Below are positions 1 to 7,058 of a stretch of 64,000 bases of DNA, in pieces. How positions within the stretch are numbered: the stretch's first letter is position 1; each line of letters begins with the position of its first letter. A program made the position numbers and the translations under genes. A model generated the notes under the pieces. The model searched no databases and was not told the DNA's origin. It saw only the letters and a program-made list of their open reading frames with translations. Location of the stretch: the NCBI RefSeq assembly GCF_002979555.1, contig NZ_PCOZ01000001.1:186001-250000 (forward strand), given 5' to 3'. The stretch is from Pseudomonas sp. MYb60. GTDB lineage: Bacteria; Pseudomonadota; Gammaproteobacteria; Pseudomonadales; Pseudomonadaceae.

Positions 1-1065
1 CAGCACGTCACCCGCCTGCACGCCCTTGATGATGTTCAGGTCGTTGTCCTGATAGGTGACGTGCACCGGTACCACGTCCACCTTGTCACCGTTGAGGCGG
101 TACACGAAGTGCGAATCCAGGCCGCGCTGCACCACGGTCGGCGGCACCACCAGGGCGTCCTTGTCGAGCGCGGTCTGGATCTTGATGGTCACCAATTGCC
201 CCGGCCACAGGCGCTGGGCGGCGTTGTTGAACTCGGCCTTGGCGCGCAGGGTGCCGGTGGTGGAACTGATCTGGTTGTCGATCAGGCTCAAGTGGCCTTC
301 ACCGAGCAAGTCGCCGGTCTGGCCGTCGGTGTCCGCGCCCAGGAAGGCATCGACGCTGGCCTGGGAGGGCGCCGCGATCAGGCCTTGCAGGGTCGGCAGC
401 ATCTGTTGCGGCAAGGAGAACTCGACGGCAATCGGGTCGATCTGGGTGACGGAAAACAAGCCCTGGGTGTCGCTGGTGCGCAGGAAGTTGCCTTCATCCA
501 CATTGCGGATACCGACGCGGCCCGTCACCGGCGAGCGAATCTGCGTGTAGGAAAGCTGCACCTGAGCCGAATCAATCGCCGCCTGGTTACCCTGCGCGGT
601 GGCCTTGAGCTGGTTGACCAGGGCTTGTTGCTGGTCGTAGGTCTGTTTGGAGACGCCGTCGTCGACACTCAGTTGCTGGTAACGCTTGAGATTGACCTGT
701 GCCACCTGCAACTGCGCCTGGCTCTCGCCCAGTTGAGCCCTGGCCTGGTCGAGGCTGGCCCGGATCGAGCGGTCATCGATGGTCGCCAGCAGGTCGCCAG
801 CCTTGACCCGTTGCCCTTCCTTGACCAGCACTTTGGTGAGAATACCGTCCACCTGCGGGCGAATCACCACGCTGTGCAACGACAGCACCGTGCCGATCCC
901 GCTGACAAAGCGGGGGATATCCTGCTGTGCCACGCTCACCACCCGCACTGGAATCGCGGTGGGCGCCGCCAGTTTGCTCTTGGCCGGGCGAGTCAGCGCC
1001 CAGGCCGCAACGGCCAACACCACGAGGACACCCACGATCAGGGCGGTTTTGCGTTGAATGGGCAT
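1..1065 (-). CDS. mdtA: RND efflux periplasmic adaptor (MdtA/MuxA type), 3' end cut by window
   Basis: Membrane-fusion subunit that should link an inner-membrane RND drug pump to an outer-membrane channel. The 355 residues in the window start MPIQRKTALIVG with one N-terminal membrane segment or signal. A biotinyl-lipoyl half (QVDGILTKVLVKEGQRVKAG) follows, then an alpha-hairpin rich in Gln and Leu, then the second lipoyl half (IRSPVTGRVGIRNVDEG) and a beta-barrel. The frame is open to base 1, so the C-terminus and any mdtB/mdtC genes lie outside. The ATG at 1065 is the first in frame with an export signal; no strong ribosome site is visible. An 18-bp palindrome about 80 bp upstream is a likely operator. 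Family is clear; the exact orthologue (mdtA or muxA) is inferred. Confidence 0.88.
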   Translation of the reverse strand, partial: MPIQRKTALIVGVLVVLAVAAWALTRPAKSKLAAPTAIPVRVVSVAQQDIPRFVSGIGTVLSLHSVVIRPQVDGILTKVLVKEGQRVKAGDLLATIDDRSIRASLDQARAQLGESQAQLQVAQVNLKRYQQLSVDDGVSKQTYDQQQALVNQLKATAQGNQAAIDSAQVQLSYTQIRSPVTGRVGIRNVDEGNFLRTSDTQGLFSVTQIDPIAVEFSLPQQMLPTLQGLIAAPSQASVDAFLGADTDGQTGDLLGEGHLSLIDNQISSTTGTLRAKAEFNNAAQRLWPGQLVTIKIQTALDKDALVVPPTVVQRGLDSHFVYRLNGDKVDVVPVHVTYQDNDLNIIKGVQAGDVL

Positions 1066-1145
1066 GGGGTGAGGCGCCAAGGCAAAGAAGTGGAAGAATG
1101 AATGACCTTTATAGCCCGCCAACCCGGTCAGCAAGGTGACGGCTA

Positions 1146-1163
1146 ACTGACAGCGCTGTCAGT
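1146..1163. promoter_or_regulatory. 18-bp perfect palindrome, probable repressor operator
   Basis: ACTGACAGCGCTGTCAGT equals its own reverse complement over all 18 bases. It lies between the efflux adaptor gene (start 1065, minus) and a small plus-strand gene (start 1280). Perfect palindromes of this size upstream of RND adaptor genes are typical operators of TetR/AcrR-type repressors, but no such regulator gene is in the window, so the binder is unknown. Confidence 0.55.
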
Positions 1164-1279
1164 AAAGTCCGACCATTCGTACAGGCGGTGGTTAAAGATC
1201 CGAAGCGGGCAGGTATACTGCGCGCCAGTGTGGTCCGCAAGCCGGCCCCGCGTCATTTTCTGCACGTTCCGGAGCTTCC

Positions 1280-1513
1280 ATGACTTCCTCGACACAACCC
1301 CCTGTTGAAGCGGCCGACCTCGTCGATCCGGCCAGCGCCGAAGGCGTTGAAAAAGCCGAGATCCCGGCGTTCAAGTTTCCGTTCAAACCGGGTGAGCTGG
1401 CCGGCGCGAAGAACGCTGCCCAGCCCTGGTACAAGAACGGCGCCAAGAACGGCCATACCAAGAGCCCGGGCATGGCCCCGCCGGGCACGCGTCGCTCGAT
1501 GGGTAAACGCTGA
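1280..1513 (+). CDS. Small conserved hypothetical protein, 77 aa
   Basis: Short acidic-then-basic protein without signal peptide or membrane segment. The first 28 residues are rich in Pro, Ala, Asp and Glu. The rest is basic with several Lys-Asn/Gly pairs and ends MGKR. The ATG follows a CCGGAG-like ribosome site at a usable distance. No domain is recognised. It resembles the small, probably disordered proteins that are common in Pseudomonas; its function is unknown. The long opposite-strand frames here are treated as shadows because only this one has a translation signal. Confidence 0.6.
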   Translation: MTSSTQPPVEAADLVDPASAEGVEKAEIPAFKFPFKPGELAGAKNAAQPWYKNGAKNGHTKSPGMAPPGTRRSMGKR

Positions 1514-1675
1514 GATTAATCCGTTGCGTGATGTGTTGGCTGTTGCCTACAGCAACTGCTGATATTTCTGATTGTATGTCCACGATCCTTTCCTGAAAGC
1601 TTGCACGGCCTGCGCACGGCGACCGGTATTTATGACCGGCACTGTTGGCGGCAAGGCTGGTTTTTTCGGAAAAGG

Positions 1676-2485
1676 ATGCTTCCTGTGGCCCTCATACACC
1701 TGTGTGTCCTCCTCGCCGTGTTGTGCTCGGTCAGCGCCGTGGCGGACGACGAGCAGCCGCGACGCGAAATTCGCTTCGCGGTCGCGGCACTGTTTCCGCC
1801 CTTTCAAAGTCGTGACCCCCAGGGTCAATTGGTCGGCCTGAACATCGAGCTGGGCAATGCCCTGTGCCTGCAACTCAATGTGCGGTGTACCTGGGTCGAT
1901 CAGAAGGTCGTCGAGGATTTTCCGGGGCTGGAAGCCCGGCAGTTCGACGCCATCATGGGCATGGCCCCGACGTCAGCGCGGCGGCGTTGGGTGAGTTTCA
2001 CCGACAACCTGTACCCGTTCACCACGCGCCTGGTTGCGCGCAGGCAATCAGGTCTGCTGCCCACGCCAAGGTCACTCAAAGGCAAGCGGCTTGGCGTGTT
2101 GCTGGGCAGCAATCGTGAAGCCTTTGCCCGCTTGAAGTGGGCGCCCAAGGGCGTCATCGTCAAGAGTTTCTGGCTCAATTCGGAGCTGGTTCGCAGCCTG
2201 GTGGCGGGTGAAATCGATGCCACCTTGCAGGGCACCGTGGAAATCCGCGAGGCGTTGCTCGATACCTATGACGGTCAGGACTTCGACTTCCTGGGCCCGG
2301 CGGTTTCGGCAAGATTGTTGGGGGATGGCGTCGCGATTGCCGTGCGCAAGCCCGATACGGCCTTGCGCAATGAACTCAATCGCGCGCTGGAGCAACTGAT
2401 GCACAACGGCGAATACCAGCGGCTGCTCGAGCCCTACCGCCTGCAAGCACCGCCTGCGGAGGTCACGCCGCCCGCAGCGGAATAA
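1676..2485 (+). CDS. Periplasmic amino-acid-type solute-binding protein, orphan
   Basis: Family-3 type extracellular solute-binding protein (transporter substrate-binding domain), 269 aa from the ATG at 1676. It begins with a signal peptide (MLPVALIHLCVLLAVLCSVS, cleavage near AVA-DD). The mature part has the family pattern IRFAVAALFPPFQ, then LVGLNIELGNAL, FDAIMGMAPTSARR and, near the end, ALRNELNRALEQLMHNGEY. A start 75 bases upstream is possible in frame but would bury the signal peptide, so 1676 is preferred. No permease or ATPase gene is adjacent, so it may serve a distant transporter or a sensor. Its 3' end overlaps the convergent YkgJ gene by 23 bases. Ligand not predictable. Confidence 0.78.
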   Translation: MLPVALIHLCVLLAVLCSVSAVADDEQPRREIRFAVAALFPPFQSRDPQGQLVGLNIELGNALCLQLNVRCTWVDQKVVEDFPGLEARQFDAIMGMAPTSARRRWVSFTDNLYPFTTRLVARRQSGLLPTPRSLKGKRLGVLLGSNREAFARLKWAPKGVIVKSFWLNSELVRSLVAGEIDATLQGTVEIREALLDTYDGQDFDFLGPAVSARLLGDGVAIAVRKPDTALRNELNRALEQLMHNGEYQRLLEPYRLQAPPAEVTPPAAE

Positions 2486-3206
2486 ACGCGTAGTTCGCCG
2501 GCACCTGCGTCGCGATCTGCGCCCCGGCCTCCAGCAGTTGCTCGGCGATGTCCAGCCCCGACACATGAAACACCCACTCATTGGCCGTGGCAGACGTGTT
2601 CGCCGCCAACTCGATTGCCTGGGCAAAGGCGCCCATGTCGGGCAGGTAAGCGGTGAACCCATCGCCTTTGAGCGCCGTGGTGTGAATGCCCAGCAGGGCG
2701 CACACCGCTTCCTTGGCCTGCACGTCGTCGCGGTCGGCCTGGCGTGAGCGCTGGATCAGTTGCGCCAATGCCCGGTCCTTCAATTCGCCCCCGACGATCA
2801 GCGCCGGGCCCTGCTCCCAGGACTCTGGTGGGCAGTCCTTGGCGGCCGGGTTCAGCGGGATGTGCGGGTTGATTTCCATCGGATAGATACGGCACACCAG
2901 CGGCCGCCGTTCATAGATGCGGCACAGGTTGTCTTCGTCAAGATTCCGGCAGCGTCCGGCGTTATAGGCGGCAAAGGTGATGGCCACGAACGCCTCCGTC
3001 GTGCCGCTGGGCACCACCACCGAACGGCGCTCGGCATGTTCGCGTTGCTGCTGGGGCAGGCCCAGGCCATTGCCCAGGAAACCTTCCACCAGAACGATGA
3101 CGTTACCGCCATCCGCCGCCCATTGGCGGGCCTCGTCGAGGGTCAGGGGGACGTGGTGGTCGGTGCAGCATTTGCCGCAACCTACGCAGGAAAAGTGAGT
3201 GTTCAT
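2463..3206 (-). CDS. YkgJ family cysteine-cluster protein
   Basis: Protein of 247 aa with two Cys clusters: FSCVGCGKCC near the N-terminus, and CRNLDEDNLCRIYERRPLVC in the middle. This spacing is that of the YkgJ/UPF0153 family, which is thought to bind zinc or an Fe-S cluster; the reaction is unknown. The start at 3206 (MNTHFSCVGC) places the first cluster at residue 8 as in relatives; an in-frame upstream extension to 3296 has no family-like sequence. It overlaps the convergent solute-binding gene at its 3' end. Monocistronic as far as can be seen. Confidence 0.82.
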   Translation of the reverse strand: MNTHFSCVGCGKCCTDHHVPLTLDEARQWAADGGNVIVLVEGFLGNGLGLPQQQREHAERRSVVVPSGTTEAFVAITFAAYNAGRCRNLDEDNLCRIYERRPLVCRIYPMEINPHIPLNPAAKDCPPESWEQGPALIVGGELKDRALAQLIQRSRQADRDDVQAKEAVCALLGIHTTALKGDGFTAYLPDMGAFAQAIELAANTSATANEWVFHVSGLDIAEQLLEAGAQIATQVPANYAFIPLRAA

Positions 3207-3314
3207 GGCGGATCTGTCACCAGGCAAGGTCAGAGGGCACGCGTTGACGGTGACGGGTTTTGACCTCTTTCCACCGTTTTGGCTCTCTGGAAGCAAGTTA
3301 TGCGCCAGTGCCTG

Positions 3315-3797
3315 TCAGTCCTCTGGCGCTACATCCCGTAGGACAAATCTCATCCCCTCGCGCTCGTAGAGTTGGCGGGCACGCAGGTTGCTCTCCAGTA
3401 CCTTGAGGTCCACCCAGGGTTCACCGCGTTGCTTGAACACCTGGAAACTGTGCAGCAACAAGGCACGGCCGAGTCCTTGGCGCTGGGCGCACGGGTGGAC
3501 GACGAGGTGCTGGATAAAGGCGCTGGTCCAGCAGAGGGCCACGCCGAGGATGCCTTCGGCATTGCTCGCTACCAGGCAGAGGGAGGGGTCGAATTCGGCA
3601 TCACGGGTGAACTGCTGGCGCCAGGTGTCCAGGTTGGGCACGCGGCCGCCGCCCTGGTGCTGGGTCATGCGCAATACCGCGTGAATCGCCGGGGCCAGCT
3701 CGTCGCGGTAGTGATCCAACTGCGTACCGGCCGGCCATTGCGGCGCCGGCAGGCTGCCCGTGAGGTCGCGGCGCAGCAGCTGGAAATACGCGGTCAC
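3315..3797 (-). CDS. GNAT family N-acetyltransferase
   Basis: Protein of 160 aa with the GNAT acetyl-CoA binding motif A, VVHPCAQRQGLGRALL (the Q/RxxGxG/A loop), followed by the C-terminal motif ESNLRARQLYEREGMRF. The substrate is unknown. The GTG start at 3797 overlaps the cheV stop in a GTGA arrangement (3794-3797), which points to translational coupling to cheV. An ATG further upstream lies inside cheV and is unlikely. Link to chemotaxis is by position only. Confidence 0.82.
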   Translation of the reverse strand: MTAYFQLLRRDLTGSLPAPQWPAGTQLDHYRDELAPAIHAVLRMTQHQGGGRVPNLDTWRQQFTRDAEFDPSLCLVASNAEGILGVALCWTSAFIQHLVVHPCAQRQGLGRALLLHSFQVFKQRGEPWVDLKVLESNLRARQLYEREGMRFVLRDVAPED

Positions 3798-4696
3798 AGG
3801 CCCTGTTGTGCCACGGTTTGGGCGGCCACGACCAGGCACTTGGTCAGCTCGGGCGAGGAGAACTTGGTGAGCACGGCGTTAGCGCCGGCCAGGCGGGCTT
3901 TTTCGCTGTTCATTGCGCTGTCCAGCGAGGTATGCAGCAGCACGTACAGGTGCTGGAAGTCCGGGGTTTCGCGCAGGGTGCGGGTGAGGGCATAGCCGTC
4001 CATTTCAGACATCTCGATGTCCGACACCACCACGTTGATCTGCGCCGCGGTGCCTTGCAGCTCCAGCAACACATCGATGGCTTCCTTGGCACTGCGCGCG
4101 GTGTGGCATTGCAGGCCCAGGTTGCGCAGGGTGAGCACCGACTGTTGCAGCGCCACCTGGCTGTCGTCCACCACCAGGATGCGGGCGTTACCGAGTACCT
4201 CGGCTTCTTCCATGCTCAGGTCGGTGGGCGCGGTTTCAATCTGCGCCGGGGCGATGCCGTGGATGACTTTCTCGATATCCAGCACCTGCACCAGCCCACC
4301 TTCCACCTGGGTGACTCCGGTGATGAACGCGCGATTGCCGCCGGAGCCATAGGGTGGCGGGCGGATATCGGTGGTCAGGCAGTGCACGATCTTGCTCACC
4401 GCCTGCACATGCAGGCCCTGTTTGGAGCGGCTCACATCGGTGACGATCAGGCAGCCGCCGTCAGGGTCCGCCAGCGGCATTTCCCCCAGTGCACGGCTGA
4501 GGTCGATCACCGACAGCGACGCACCCCGCAGGGTCGCGATGCCTTTGACGTGGGGGTGGGACTCCGGCAGCTTGGTCAGCGGCGGGCACGGAATGATTTC
4601 GCTGACTTTCAGCAGGTTGATGGCCATCAGCTTGCCGCTGCGCAAGGTAAAGAGCAGAAGCGAGAGCGAGTCTGCGCGGGCTTTGGTGGTGGACAT
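3794..4696 (-). CDS. cheV: Chemotaxis coupling protein CheV (CheW-REC fusion)
   Basis: CheV couples chemoreceptors to the CheA kinase and is tuned by phosphorylation. Residues about 10-155 form a CheW-like domain (LLLFTLRSGKLMAINLLKV, then KGIATLRGASLSVIDLSRAL). Residues about 172-300 form a receiver domain with the acidic pair VVDDS and the phospho-acceptor Asp226 in VVVSDIEMSEMDGY; the conserved Lys is in AVLTKFSS. Total 300 aa is normal for CheV. The ATG at 4696 follows AAGG. The following acetyltransferase gene overlaps its stop by four bases. Confidence 0.93.
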   Translation of the reverse strand: MSTTKARADSLSLLLFTLRSGKLMAINLLKVSEIIPCPPLTKLPESHPHVKGIATLRGASLSVIDLSRALGEMPLADPDGGCLIVTDVSRSKQGLHVQAVSKIVHCLTTDIRPPPYGSGGNRAFITGVTQVEGGLVQVLDIEKVIHGIAPAQIETAPTDLSMEEAEVLGNARILVVDDSQVALQQSVLTLRNLGLQCHTARSAKEAIDVLLELQGTAAQINVVVSDIEMSEMDGYALTRTLRETPDFQHLYVLLHTSLDSAMNSEKARLAGANAVLTKFSSPELTKCLVVAAQTVAQQGL

Positions 4697-4790
4697 AAAA
4701 ACCTTCTGTGGATCAGGGAGGACGACCTATTGAAGGTTATCGACTTGGGCGAGCCAGGCTTTAACCCGATTTCACGCTCGATACGGTCAT

Positions 4791-4868
4791 TGTGGGAGCA
4801 GGCAAGCCCGGGGAAGCAGCTGTTTGATCGACTGACACGCCGCCTTCTCGGCCAAGCCCGCTTGTGCA
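4791..4868. repeat. Degenerate REP-like repeat
   Basis: TGTGGGAGCAGGCAAGCC at 4791-4808 is one arm of the short palindromic repeat family seen elsewhere in this window; a weak, decayed inverted counterpart (CTCGGCCAAGCCCGCTTGTG) follows about 40 bases later. It sits in the 183-bp gap between cheV and the dehydrogenase gene, which otherwise holds no gene. Confidence 0.4.
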
Positions 4869-4879
4869 CTTAAGGTAGG

Positions 4880-5854
4880 TCAACCCTTCCAGACTTGCGG
4901 GTTGACCAGATCCTGCGGGCGCTCGCCCAGCAAGGCGCTGCGCAGGTTCTCCAGCGCGCGGTTGGCCATGGCTTCTCGGGTTTCATGCGTTGCCGAACCG
5001 ATATGCGGCAGCGTCACGGCATTGCTCAGTTGGAACAAGGGCGACTCCGCCAGCGGCTCCTGCTCATACACATCCAGCCCCGCACCGCGAATACGCCCGC
5101 TTTGCAGCGCTTCGATCAGTGCCGGCTCGTCCACCACCGGGCCTCGGGAAATGTTGATCAGGATCGCGCTGGACTTCATCAGCCCCAGCTCGCGGGCGCT
5201 GATCAGGTGGCGGGTCTTGTCGCTCAATGGCACCACCAGGCAGACGAAATCCGCTTCGGCGAGCAACTGGTCCAGGCTGCGGAACTGTGCGCCCAGCGCC
5301 TGCTCAAGCTCGGTCTTGCGGCTGTTGCCGCTGTACAGGATCGGCATGTTGAACCCCAGGTGACCCCGACGGGCCACGGCCGCGCCGATATTGCCCATGC
5401 CGACGATGCCGAGGGTCTTGCCGTGCACATCGCAACCGAACAACGGCGCGCCGACACTGGCTTTCCACTGGCCGGCCTTGGTCCAGGCGTCCAGTTCGGC
5501 CACCCGGCGCGCACTGCCCATCAGCAAGGCGAAGGCCAGGTCGGCGGTGCTTTCAGTGAGTACGTCCGGGGTGTTGGTGAGCATGATCCCGCGCTCGTTG
5601 AAGTAGGGCACATCGTAGTTGTCGTAGCCCACCGACACGCTGGACACCACTTCCAGTTTGCTCGCGCCTTGCAACTGCTCGCGGCCCAGCTTGCGACCGA
5701 CGCCAATCAGGCCATGGGCATGGGGCAGGGCTTCATTGAATTGAGCATTGATATCCCCCAGCTTGGGGTTGGGCGCGATCACCTCGAAGTCCTGTTGCAG
5801 GCGTTCGATCATGGGCGGGGTGACGCGGCTGAAAGCGAGGACAGTCTTTTTCAT
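4880..5854 (-). CDS. D-2-hydroxyacid dehydrogenase (glyoxylate/hydroxypyruvate/2-ketogluconate reductase type)
   Basis: NAD(P)H-dependent reductase of 2-keto acids, 324 aa. It shows the Rossmann motif GIVGMGNIGAA and the three family catalytic positions: Arg in INISRGPVVDE, Glu in GLDVYEQEP and His in TLPHIGSATHE. The N-terminus LIGVGRKLGREQ and VSSVSVGYDNYD resemble the GhrB/TkrA branch. Start at 5854 (MKKTVLAFSR) is chosen as the usual N-terminus; an ATG five codons earlier is also in frame. Substrate within the 2-keto acid group is inferred. It lies alone between cheV and a LysR gene. Confidence 0.86.
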   Translation of the reverse strand: MKKTVLAFSRVTPPMIERLQQDFEVIAPNPKLGDINAQFNEALPHAHGLIGVGRKLGREQLQGASKLEVVSSVSVGYDNYDVPYFNERGIMLTNTPDVLTESTADLAFALLMGSARRVAELDAWTKAGQWKASVGAPLFGCDVHGKTLGIVGMGNIGAAVARRGHLGFNMPILYSGNSRKTELEQALGAQFRSLDQLLAEADFVCLVVPLSDKTRHLISARELGLMKSSAILINISRGPVVDEPALIEALQSGRIRGAGLDVYEQEPLAESPLFQLSNAVTLPHIGSATHETREAMANRALENLRSALLGERPQDLVNPQVWKG

Positions 5855-5955
5855 TGCAAGCGGGCTCATCGACTACGGAAGAATGCCAAGCACGCTAACA
5901 TTCCTCGTGACGATTGTCAGGACATCCCGGAACTCAAGTGGGCACCGTTCAACAG

Positions 5956-5980
5956 GTGAGCGAGCAGGCCCGCTCTCACA
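5956..5980. terminator. Imperfect hairpin downstream of the LysR gene
   Basis: GTGAGCGAGCAGG followed by CCCGCTCTCAC can fold into an imperfect stem. It lies between the LysR gene end (6006) and the dehydrogenase start and looks like a decayed REP element. No clear T-run follows, so a terminator role is weakly supported. Confidence 0.35.
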
Positions 5981-6005
5981 CTGAATCTCTATCGTCTGAC
6001 CCCTA

Positions 6006-6974
6006 TCAGTTCGCCAGGCGAGCACCGCTCAGGCTGCCGCTCAACTCATAGGCCACCAGTTCCGCCTGGTGCGCCGCCAGAATCTCCGGCAGCGAACCCC
6101 GCAGGTATTCCACCCAGGTCTTGATCTTCGCGTCCAGGTACTGGCGCGACGGATAGATGGCGTACAGGTTCAGCTCCTGGGAGCGGTAGTTGGGCATTAC
6201 CCGCACCAGGGTGCCGTTGCGCAGGCCCTCGATGGCCGCGTACACCGGCAACAGGCCTACGCCCATGCCGCTGGTGATCGCGGTTTTCATCGCATCAGCC
6301 GAATTCACCAGGAATGGCGAGGTGTTGATCGCCACGCTTTCCTGGCCTTCGGGGCCGTTGAACGTCCATTTGTCCAGCTGGATCACCGGGCTGACCAGGC
6401 GCAGGCAGGCGTGGTTGAGCAAATCATCGGGGCGTTGCGCGCAGCCCTTCGCCTTGACGTAGTCCGGCGAGGCACAGGCGATGCTGTAGGTGATGCCCAG
6501 GCGCTGGGACACGAAGCCTGAGTCCGGCAGTTCACTGGCGAGCACGATGGACACGTCATAGCCTTCGTCGAGCAGGTCCGGAACGCGGTTGGCCAGGGTC
6601 AGGTCGAAGGTCACGTCCGGGTGGGTGCGACGGTAGCGCGCGATGGCGTCGATGACGAAATGCTGGCCGATCCCGGTCATGGTGTGCACTTTCAATTGCC
6701 CGGCGGGGCGCGCGTGGGCGTCGCTGGCCTCGGCTTCGGCTTCCTCGACATAGGCCAGGATCTGTTCGCAGCGCAGCAAATAACGCTTGCCGGCTTCGGT
6801 CAGCGCGATGCGGCGGGTGGTGCGGTTGAGCAAGCGGGTTTGCAGATGGGCCTCAAGGTTGGAGACCGCGCGCGAGACGTTGGCCGTGGTCGTGTCCAGT
6901 TGCACGGCGGCGGCCGTAAAGCTGCCAGCCTCGGCCACGCAACTGAAAGCGCGCATGTTTTGCAAAGTGTCCAT
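6006..6974 (-). CDS. LysR family transcriptional regulator
   Basis: DNA-binding regulator of 322 aa. The N-terminal winged helix shows the LysR pattern MDTLQNMRAFSCVAEAGSFT, AAVQLDTTTANVSRAVSNLE and LNRTTRRIALTEAGKRYL. Residues about 90-295 form the periplasmic-binding-like effector domain (GQLKVHTMTGIGQHFV, GYDVSIVLASELPDSGFV). It belongs to the branch related to CrgA/DmlR. The effector and the target are not shown by the sequence; the target could be the adjacent 693-aa gene or the dehydrogenase. ATG at 6974. Confidence 0.9.
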   Translation of the reverse strand: MDTLQNMRAFSCVAEAGSFTAAAVQLDTTTANVSRAVSNLEAHLQTRLLNRTTRRIALTEAGKRYLLRCEQILAYVEEAEAEASDAHARPAGQLKVHTMTGIGQHFVIDAIARYRRTHPDVTFDLTLANRVPDLLDEGYDVSIVLASELPDSGFVSQRLGITYSIACASPDYVKAKGCAQRPDDLLNHACLRLVSPVIQLDKWTFNGPEGQESVAINTSPFLVNSADAMKTAITSGMGVGLLPVYAAIEGLRNGTLVRVMPNYRSQELNLYAIYPSRQYLDAKIKTWVEYLRGSLPEILAAHQAELVAYELSGSLSGARLAN

Positions 6975-7058
6975 GGGGTGTTCTCAAGGGCGATGGCAAA
7001 TTGTGACATGAAGTTGCGCACAGGTGTGTATCCACTGGGCGCAGCCCACCTTCCAGGT

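Noticed and set aside
3797..3839. Longer N-terminus for the acetyltransferase gene
   Set aside because: It would extend into cheV; the GTG at 3797 overlapping the cheV stop fits coupling and family length better.
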